Below are positions 5,919 through 11,388 of a stretch of DNA of 13,869 bases, one piece after another. Position numbers and translations under genes: made by a program. Under the pieces are notes generated by a model. The model worked only from the letters and a program-made list of their open reading frames with translations, was not told where the DNA came from and did no database searches. Source of the stretch: an uncultured Bacilli bacterium (GTDB lineage: Bacteria; Bacillota_I; Bacilli_A; RF39; UBA660). Position 1 is the stretch's first letter; each line of letters starts with the position of its first letter. Where the stretch lies: NCBI GenBank assembly GCA_947623705.1, contig CANQHT010000025.1, positions 1 to 13,869 of the forward strand, given 5' to 3'.

Positions 5919-7151
5919 CTATTCAAATATACCTAAATAATATTTCTTTTTACCTTTTTTAATTAAATATACTTTATTATCTATCGCATCTTTTTTAGTA
6001 ACTAGATGCATATTATCCGTTATTTTTTGATTATTTAAACTAATGGCATTACCACTTATTAATTCTCTCGCTTCTCTTTTACTTCCACAAATACCACTAC
6101 TAACTAAGACATCTTCTAAAGGTAATTCTTCTTTTAAACTAACCTTTTCCATATCTTTAAAATTATTTAAAATATCATCACTTGATAACTTAGTTATGTC
6201 TTCTGAAAATAAAGCATTACTCATCATTTCGGCTTTTTTATACTCTTCTTCCCCATGTAAATCCGTAATAATACATTTAGCTAAAGCTTTTTGACCAATT
6301 CTTAAATGGGGTTCCTTATTATGTCTTTCAACAACATCCATTATTTCTTCGGGAGTTAAAAAGGTAAATACTTTTAAATAATGTTCCACTAAATTATCAT
6401 CAGTATTAATTAAATATTGATATAATTCATAACTCGTTGTTTTATTTAAATCAAGCCATAATGCATTACCTTCACTTTTACCAAATTTATTTCCCGCCGT
6501 ATCAAGAATAAGAGGCATTGTAAAAGCATAAGCTTCCTTATTTTCAATTTTTCTAATTAAATCGATACCAGTCGTAATATTTCCCCATTGATCGCTACCT
6601 TCAACTTGCATAATACAATTATGTTTCCGATATAAATTTAAAAAATCATAACCTTGAATTAACATATAACTAAATTCCGCATAAGTAATCCCTGTTTCAA
6701 GTCTTCTATCAATGATATCTTTATCTAACATATAATTAACATTAATATATTTACCAATATCTCTTAAAAAATCTAAATATTCATAACCTTTAAACCAATC
6801 ATAATTATTAACCAGTAAAGCTTGGCCATCAAATATTTTATCAATTTGTTTTCTAATGCATTCAATGTTTTTATTTAACTCTTCAATAGTAATTATTTCT
6901 CTTTCAGCAGTTGGACGAGGGTCACCGATTCTACCAGTTGCTCCACCACATAAAAGAATTGGTTTATGGCCCATTTTCATAAGTCTTTTCGCCGTAATTA
7001 ATGAAGAATAATGTCCTAAATGTAGGCTATCTGCAGTAGGGTCTGTTCCCCAGTAAAAAGTAATACTCTTATTGTTTATTAAATCTTCAATACCTTCTCC
7101 CGCTACATCTTTAATAAGACCTCGCCATTGTAATTCTTCCCAATTTGTCAT
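5919..7151 (-). CDS. tyrS: Tyrosyl-tRNA synthetase
   Basis: This enzyme charges tRNA-Tyr with tyrosine in two steps through tyrosyl-AMP; it is a cytoplasmic class I homodimer. The HIGH motif is HLGH at residues 44-47 and the KMSKS motif is KFGKS at 222-226. Tyrosine-site signatures are also present: YWGTDPTADSLHLGH and the helix with QVEGSDQWGN at 182-191. The C-terminal S4 RNA-binding domain covers about residues 345-405 (LEDVLVSSGICGSKREAREL...AISLNNQKI). Length (410 aa) is typical of the bacterial TyrS-1 form. A strong AGGAGGAGG site precedes the ATG. It has its own promoter at the end of the dUTPase gene and a compact T-box leader, so expression should rise when tRNA-Tyr is uncharged. Confidence 0.97.
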   Translation of the reverse strand: MTNWEELQWRGLIKDVAGEGIEDLINNKSITFYWGTDPTADSLHLGHYSSLITAKRLMKMGHKPILLCGGATGRIGDPRPTAEREIITIEELNKNIECIRKQIDKIFDGQALLVNNYDWFKGYEYLDFLRDIGKYINVNYMLDKDIIDRRLETGITYAEFSYMLIQGYDFLNLYRKHNCIMQVEGSDQWGNITTGIDLIRKIENKEAYAFTMPLILDTAGNKFGKSEGNALWLDLNKTTSYELYQYLINTDDNLVEHYLKVFTFLTPEEIMDVVERHNKEPHLRIGQKALAKCIITDLHGEEEYKKAEMMSNALFSEDITKLSSDDILNNFKDMEKVSLKEELPLEDVLVSSGICGSKREARELISGNAISLNNQKITDNMHLVTKKDAIDNKVYLIKKGKKKYYLGIFE

Positions 7152-7156
7152 AAAAT

Positions 7157-7313
7157 TCCTCCTCCTAAAAAATAAAAAAATTCAAAAACTAAAGGATAAG
7201 GACGAGACATACCCGCGGTACCACCTTAATTTATGAATTTATTCATACACTTATGACTTTTAACGCAAGTTATTCGTTTTAACTCCGGAGTTGTAAATTC
7301 CATCACCGTTAAC
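7157..7313 (-). ncRNA. Compact T-box riboswitch leader of tyrS
   Basis: The T-box core UAAGGUGGUACCGCGG lies at 7228-7213 on the minus strand and its antiterminator partner CGUCCUUA at about 7204-7197, pairing UAAGG with CCUUA. UGGU in the bulge suits the tRNA end ACCA (discriminator A, as in tRNA-Tyr). The promoter predicts a 5' end near 7313, exactly at a short stem TTAACG/CGTTAA (7312-7307 with 7265-7260) that encloses a self-complementary AACTCCGGAGTT. A 7-bp hairpin (7247-7232) follows. Only about 85 bases precede the T-box, so Stem I is far shorter than usual. A UAC triplet is at 7295-7293, but its place in a specifier loop is not proven. CCUUAUCCU could mask the ribosome binding site (7166-7157), which suggests translational control. 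Confidence 0.85.
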
Positions 7314-7319
7314 AATTAA

Positions 7320-7348
7320 ATTATAAACAAATTTATCTTATAAATCAA
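7320..7348 (-). promoter_or_regulatory. Promoter of tyrS
   Basis: TTGATT (7348-7343), a 17-base spacer and a perfect TATAAT (7325-7320) lie across the stop codon of the dUTPase gene. The predicted start near 7313 coincides with the first base of the T-box leader stem. Confidence 0.8.
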
Positions 7349-7832
7349 CATTTTCTTTTGAACTTACTCTTTTTAAAGTTCGATTCATCTTTAAAAGACA
7401 ATATTCCATTAATTCACTATCTGAATAGCCTAGTAATTTAGGAATTGCTATTAAAATAGATAATATTTTAAATAATTTTTCTTTTTCTAAATCTTTAGTT
7501 AAACTTGCCGCAATACTATTAGCGTCAATAAATAATTTAACCATATCTTTTTCTTTAATTTCCCTAATTTCTATTTTATCTATATTAGCTAAATCACAAA
7601 AACATAAAGTTATCATTAAAGCATCAGCAAATTCAGGAATCGTAATTTCTTTAGGACTTTGACTTTCATTTTTCCAATATTTAAAACATTTAGTTTCATA
7701 AGCAAATTCACTTAATTCACATAACAACTCTAATACTTGTTTATTAAATATTTCCGAACTATTATAATCATATTGTTCTTTAAAATATTTATTAATTATT
7801 CTTTCTTTTTCGTAAATAATATTTATATCCAT
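7338..7832 (-). CDS. All-alpha dimeric dUTP diphosphatase (MazG-like superfamily)
   Basis: It probably hydrolyses dUTP to dUMP, keeping uracil out of DNA and feeding thymidylate synthesis. The all-alpha NTP pyrophosphatase metal site is visible as ELSE (Glu39, Glu42) followed 25 residues later by E67-x-x-D70 (PEFADALM). The segment ETKCFKYWKNESQSPKEI between them is very like the ETRCFKFWS...SP pattern of the dUTPase_2 family found in Firmicutes and their phages. Length (164 aa) is normal. The ATG lies six bases after the YebC stop with only a weak ribosome binding site, so translation is probably coupled. A related house-cleaning nucleotide diphosphatase is the main alternative. tyrS follows but has its own promoter. 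Confidence 0.85.
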   Translation of the reverse strand: MDINIIYEKERIINKYFKEQYDYNSSEIFNKQVLELLCELSEFAYETKCFKYWKNESQSPKEITIPEFADALMITLCFCDLANIDKIEIREIKEKDMVKLFIDANSIAASLTKDLEKEKLFKILSILIAIPKLLGYSDSELMEYCLLKMNRTLKRVSSKENVDL

Positions 7833-7838
7833 AAAACT

Positions 7839-8561
7839 CTATAAATCTATATCTACATTGTGATAAATTTCAGTTACATCATCAATAACATCTAACATAT
7901 TATATAATTTTTTAAATGTTTCTGCATCTTCTTCATTTAAAGTAACCTTTTCTTTAGGAAACTCACCAACTTGATCTATTTCATAATCGACATCCGGAAT
8001 AAGTTTTTCCACCACATCTTTAACTTTATCATGATCATTTGGTTTCATTGTAATAGTTACTTCCCCATCTTCATCTTCAAAATCAATTATTTCAATTCCG
8101 GCATTAAGTAATTCTTCAAATAAAGCATCAGCATTCGCACATTTAAAAGTTAAAACGCCAATATAATCATAATTATAAGAAACGGAATTAGTAACTCCTA
8201 AACTTTTGCCAACTTTATTAAAGGCCGCGCGGACTTCGCCAACAGTTCTATTAACATTATCCGTTAAACACTTGATTATTAAAGTAGATGCTCCCGGACC
8301 AAATCCTTCATAGATAACTTCTGAATAATCTTCGCCCCCAACACCTTTGGCTTTTTCTATCGCTCTATTAATGATATCGCTTGGTACTTGACTCTTTTTC
8401 GCTTTTTCAATAATTCTTTTTAAGGTAATATTCGCATCCGGATCAGGTAACCCTTTCTTCGCTGCTAAATAAATTTCTTTCGCAAAAGTGGTATATATCT
8501 TTCCTCTAGCTGCTCCTGTCTTTTGAATACTATACTTTCTTACTTCATATGCTCTTCCCAT
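7839..8561 (-). CDS. yebC: YebC/TACO1-family protein, YeeN-like branch
   Basis: YebC/TACO1 proteins were long annotated as transcriptional regulators; recent work links them to ribosomes and to relief of stalling at proline-rich stretches. The start MGRAYEVRKYSIQKTGAARG (a YeeN-type beginning rather than the MAGHS/KW form), PDPDANITLKRIIEKAKKSQVP, YEGFGPGASTLIIKCLTDNVNRT and GVTNSVSYNYDYIGV are strongly conserved family blocks covering domain 1 and the start of domains 2/3. The C-terminus, VIDDVTEIYHNVDIDL, is the usual ending. Length (240 aa) is typical. AAGGAGG lies four bases before the ATG and overlaps the stop of the patatin gene, nine bases upstream. Confidence 0.95.
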   Translation of the reverse strand: MGRAYEVRKYSIQKTGAARGKIYTTFAKEIYLAAKKGLPDPDANITLKRIIEKAKKSQVPSDIINRAIEKAKGVGGEDYSEVIYEGFGPGASTLIIKCLTDNVNRTVGEVRAAFNKVGKSLGVTNSVSYNYDYIGVLTFKCANADALFEELLNAGIEIIDFEDEDGEVTITMKPNDHDKVKDVVEKLIPDVDYEIDQVGEFPKEKVTLNEEDAETFKKLYNMLDVIDDVTEIYHNVDIDL

Positions 8562-8570
8562 AATTCCTCC

Positions 8571-9611
8571 TTATAAAACTTTTAAACTTCTAATAAATTC
8601 ATAAATAAAATGTTTATTATTAAGTTTCTTCGTATTCTTAATTTCTTTAAAAACACCATAAACTTTAAAATAGGTATAATCTTCTTTAACCATCACATAT
8701 TCTAAAGCCTTTAAAATTAATTCTTTACTATCATCGGCTTTAAAATATCTTTTTACTTTTTTAGTTAAATCTGGATTAACCCCTTTCAGTAGTATATTAT
8801 ACACCCAAGTAGGTAATTTTTTAAAGATAAAATTATAACCATCATACTTTTTTAAAACTTTTAAGGTATCATAATACCCTAATTTAATATTTTCATTGAT
8901 TTTACTTTTATTAACATTTAAGGTTCCCCCAAGATAATGACTAGAGGAAATTCTAATTACTTTACTTTTATCTTTAACTTTCCTACTTATCCCTATACCA
9001 TGAACTTCAACTGAATAGATTTTATCATAACCTTTATCTAATAACATATTAATTGGCTTATTATCATAAAATCCCCCATCAGCATAATAACTATTATCAA
9101 TTAATTTTTCTTTTTTAAATACTGGTAAGTTACAACTAGCTAAGATATAATCATTTATTTTGCCTTTTTTCATATCATCTTTAAATAAATATAAAGGTTT
9201 TAAATCACTAAGTCTTACCGTAACTAAACCAAAATCCATTTTACTCTTTCTTATTTTTTCTTCATCAATCATGGCATCTAATATTTTATGTAAGTTAGTT
9301 TTATCAATTCCTTTATTTTTAACAATATTGGTAATTTCTTCTAAACCATAAATTAATTCTTTAAATATTTCATTATTATTAACACTGGTTACATATTTTT
9401 TATTAAAACTTAGTAAACTACCGACATCGACATCCCGCCAAAACTCATAAAGTTCTTTCTCCATCCCACTTACTATTAAAGCGGCATTAAAAGAACCAAT
9501 GGAAGTACCAACTACCCCATCTATTTTGATATGACATTTTTTAAACGCTAAATAAGATCCGACTTGATATGAGCCTTTGACACCACCACCAGCTAGTACT
9601 AATCCAGTCAT
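8571..9611 (-). CDS. Patatin-like phospholipase
   Basis: This is a serine lipid acyl hydrolase with a Ser-Asp dyad, likely acting on membrane phospholipids or neutral lipids. The oxyanion-hole motif GGGVKG is at residues 8-13, the nucleophile elbow GTSIG at 35-39 (Ser37), and the DGG motif at 178-180 (Asp178, in YYADGGFYDNKP). The N-terminus LVLAGGGVKGSYQVGSYLAF is typical of bacterial patatins (RssA-like). It has no signal peptide, so it is cytoplasmic or peripherally membrane-bound. Residues about 240-346 are Lys-rich and do not belong to the core. AAGGTGG precedes the ATG by four bases. It sits 17 bases after the epimerase-like gene and 9 before yebC, in an operon. Substrate is unknown. 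Confidence 0.93.
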   Translation of the reverse strand: MTGLVLAGGGVKGSYQVGSYLAFKKCHIKIDGVVGTSIGSFNAALIVSGMEKELYEFWRDVDVGSLLSFNKKYVTSVNNNEIFKELIYGLEEITNIVKNKGIDKTNLHKILDAMIDEEKIRKSKMDFGLVTVRLSDLKPLYLFKDDMKKGKINDYILASCNLPVFKKEKLIDNSYYADGGFYDNKPINMLLDKGYDKIYSVEVHGIGISRKVKDKSKVIRISSSHYLGGTLNVNKSKINENIKLGYYDTLKVLKKYDGYNFIFKKLPTWVYNILLKGVNPDLTKKVKRYFKADDSKELILKALEYVMVKEDYTYFKVYGVFKEIKNTKKLNNKHFIYEFIRSLKVL

Positions 9612-9628
9612 TAAACCACCTTCATTTT

Positions 9629-10555
9629 TTATTTATTTTTTAAAACCAATAAGGGTTTTGCTAAAATTCTTTGAAATATTCTTTTTTTACCTTTTCTTTC
9701 TAGTCTTCTATAATAATTATATAAAGAATCAGTCCGATAATGAATTAAATCATCTAATTTATCACTATCAAGTAATACCGGACTTAAATAATTTTTATCT
9801 AAGAATAACCGATATAAAATATATCTTAAACTAAGGCCATAATACTTAAAAATATTTTTCAAAACCTCATTATAGATTAATCTACCATCAGCTCCCATTC
9901 CCACATTAAAGATTTTCTTATTTAATTCTTTTTGATGATTAATGGCTTTTACAAAAGCATAGGCCGCATCTTCATCCGTTGTAACTTCAACCATTAAATT
10001 TTTCTTCATATTATACATAAATGGTTCGTGGGCAATATTATTTAACACTAAAGGTAATCTAAAAATCGTATAATTCTTTAATTTTTTCTTAATTAAATTC
10101 TCCGTTTGATATTTATTATAAGAAAAGTTAGTAAGTTCATCTTCTTTAATTTTTTCGTTTACTTCCCCACTTAAACTACTGTCATATAAACTCGTTGTCG
10201 ATGCATAAATCAAAAAACATTTATCATTATAATAATTAATCGCTTTAATAATATTTTCCGTTCCTTTATATTCCACTATTTCACTTGCATTTTTACTAAG
10301 TTCTCCTAAAGGAGGCATAACACTGGCTAAATGAATAATTACATCATGATCTCTAACTAATGCTTCCATTAAAACAGGATCTAAAACATCACCATAAATA
10401 ATATTAACCCGGCCTCTGTATCTTTTTAATTTCTTTAAAGTCTTTTTATTGCGTAAATCTAAAGCCGTTATTTCATATTTTCCTTCACTTAATAAATATT
10501 TAATAACTTGCATTCCGACACAACCAGCAGCACCTGTAACTAAAACTTTTTTCAC
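9629..10555 (-). CDS. NAD(P)-binding epimerase/dehydratase-like protein (extended SDR)
   Basis: This is a Rossmann-fold protein of the NAD-dependent epimerase/dehydratase family. The start MKKVLVTGAAGCVGMQVIKYL carries the nucleotide-binding GxxGxxG at residues 8-14; YGDVLDP (54-60), HLAS (75-78) and the YASTTSLY strand (117-124) follow in family order. The catalytic YxxxK block aligns as FSYNKYQTE (144-152): Lys148 and Glu152 are kept but the Tyr position is Phe144, so normal epimerase chemistry is doubtful. The last 60 residues are basic. I chose the GTG at 10555 (308 aa), which has AGGTGA five bases upstream; a GTG nine bases earlier sits inside that site. One base separates it from the ZIP gene, and the patatin gene follows. 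Confidence 0.85.
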   Translation of the reverse strand: MKKVLVTGAAGCVGMQVIKYLLSEGKYEITALDLRNKKTLKKLKRYRGRVNIIYGDVLDPVLMEALVRDHDVIIHLASVMPPLGELSKNASEIVEYKGTENIIKAINYYNDKCFLIYASTTSLYDSSLSGEVNEKIKEDELTNFSYNKYQTENLIKKKLKNYTIFRLPLVLNNIAHEPFMYNMKKNLMVEVTTDEDAAYAFVKAINHQKELNKKIFNVGMGADGRLIYNEVLKNIFKYYGLSLRYILYRLFLDKNYLSPVLLDSDKLDDLIHYRTDSLYNYYRRLERKGKKRIFQRILAKPLLVLKNK

Positions 10556-10556
10556 T

Positions 10557-11294
10557 TTACTCACCTACCAAAAATGTAACAATTAAGATTATTACACCTA
10601 CAATTATACCATAAATAACTTCTTTTTTCTTAAAAGAAGACTTAATTTCATTAAATAATTCAAAGATTAAAATATATAAAATCATCCCAATAGTTAAAGC
10701 CAGTAAAATATTAATAATAATCGGACTTAAATTACCAAAGATAATAATTATTAAAGCTCCGAATAAAGAACTTAAAACCAAAAATAATATTAATAAGATA
10801 TTTTTTTTATTAAATACTAAAGCATTACCTATTTGAAACCCTAAAGGAATATTATGTAAAGATATACTAATCATAAATAAAAGACCACTTAAATAACTAT
10901 TTAAAGTTAAATTATATAAAGTTAAACCTTCAAGTAAATTATGAATACCTAAAGCAATAATAGTAATAATACCGATATGATTTAGATGTAAGTTATGATC
11001 AATAACATCTTCTTTATTTTTTTCTTCGTGATGTTCATGATGATGATGCGGAATTAGTTTGTCTAAGAATACTAGAATTAGAAAACCTAAAATAACCGGA
11101 ATTAAATAATAAATATTATGAACTTCATATAGTTCAGGTAACAAATCACATAATAATAAACTTAACATCACGACAAAAGCAAGACTCGTAATAAATAAAG
11201 AAAATGCATCATTATTTTTATTATGTTTACTAATAATTATTCCTATTAAAAAGAATAACCCGGTTAAAAATGTATAAATTAAACCTAAATACAT
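10557..11294 (-). CDS. ZIP-family divalent metal transporter
   Basis: This 245-aa membrane protein of the ZIP family (ZupT/GufA-like) imports zinc or related divalent metals. About eight hydrophobic helices are visible. The two metal-site helices carry HNLLEG (118-123) and HNIPLG (147-152), the central ZIP signatures. Between helices 3 and 4 is a His-rich loop, PHHHHEHHEE through HNLHLNH (82-106), the usual cytoplasmic metal-binding loop. A GGTGAT site six bases before the ATG at 11294 fixes the start. It is the first gene of the operon, which runs on into the epimerase-like, patatin, yebC and dUTPase genes. Metal specificity cannot be read from sequence. Confidence 0.93.
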   Translation of the reverse strand: MYLGLIYTFLTGLFFLIGIIISKHNKNNDAFSLFITSLAFVVMLSLLLCDLLPELYEVHNIYYLIPVILGFLILVFLDKLIPHHHHEHHEEKNKEDVIDHNLHLNHIGIITIIALGIHNLLEGLTLYNLTLNSYLSGLLFMISISLHNIPLGFQIGNALVFNKKNILLILFLVLSSLFGALIIIIFGNLSPIIINILLALTIGMILYILIFELFNEIKSSFKKKEVIYGIIVGVIILIVTFLVGE

Positions 11295-11321
11295 AAAATA
11301 TCACCATTTAAATTCTATCAT

Positions 11322-11351
11322 TATTTAGAAATATTTTAAAGAGATTGTCAA
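11322..11351 (-). promoter_or_regulatory. Putative promoter of the ZIP-to-dUTPase operon
   Basis: A perfect -35 TTGACA (11351-11346) is followed 18 bases on by a poor -10, TAAATA (11327-11322). The -35 overlaps the T-run of the upstream terminator. No better promoter is seen in the gap. Confidence 0.4.
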
Positions 11352-11377
11352 AAAAAGAGCGATTATTTATCACTCTT
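11350..11377 (-). terminator. Terminator of the Asp-rich repeat gene
   Basis: On the minus strand AAGAGTGA and TCGCTCTT pair over 8 bp (one G-U) around a 7-base loop and run into seven T. Confidence 0.88.
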
Positions 11378-11388
11378 TATATTATTAT

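Noticed and set aside
7167..7225. Classical intrinsic terminator in the tyrS T-box
   Set aside because: U-runs are present, but the only competing stem I can draw before them is about 5 bp (GGGUA/UAUCC); it cannot be fully excluded.
9577..9834. An 85-aa + strand frame across the patatin/epimerase junction
   Set aside because: It lies antisense to two well-supported genes, lacks a ribosome binding site and matches nothing.
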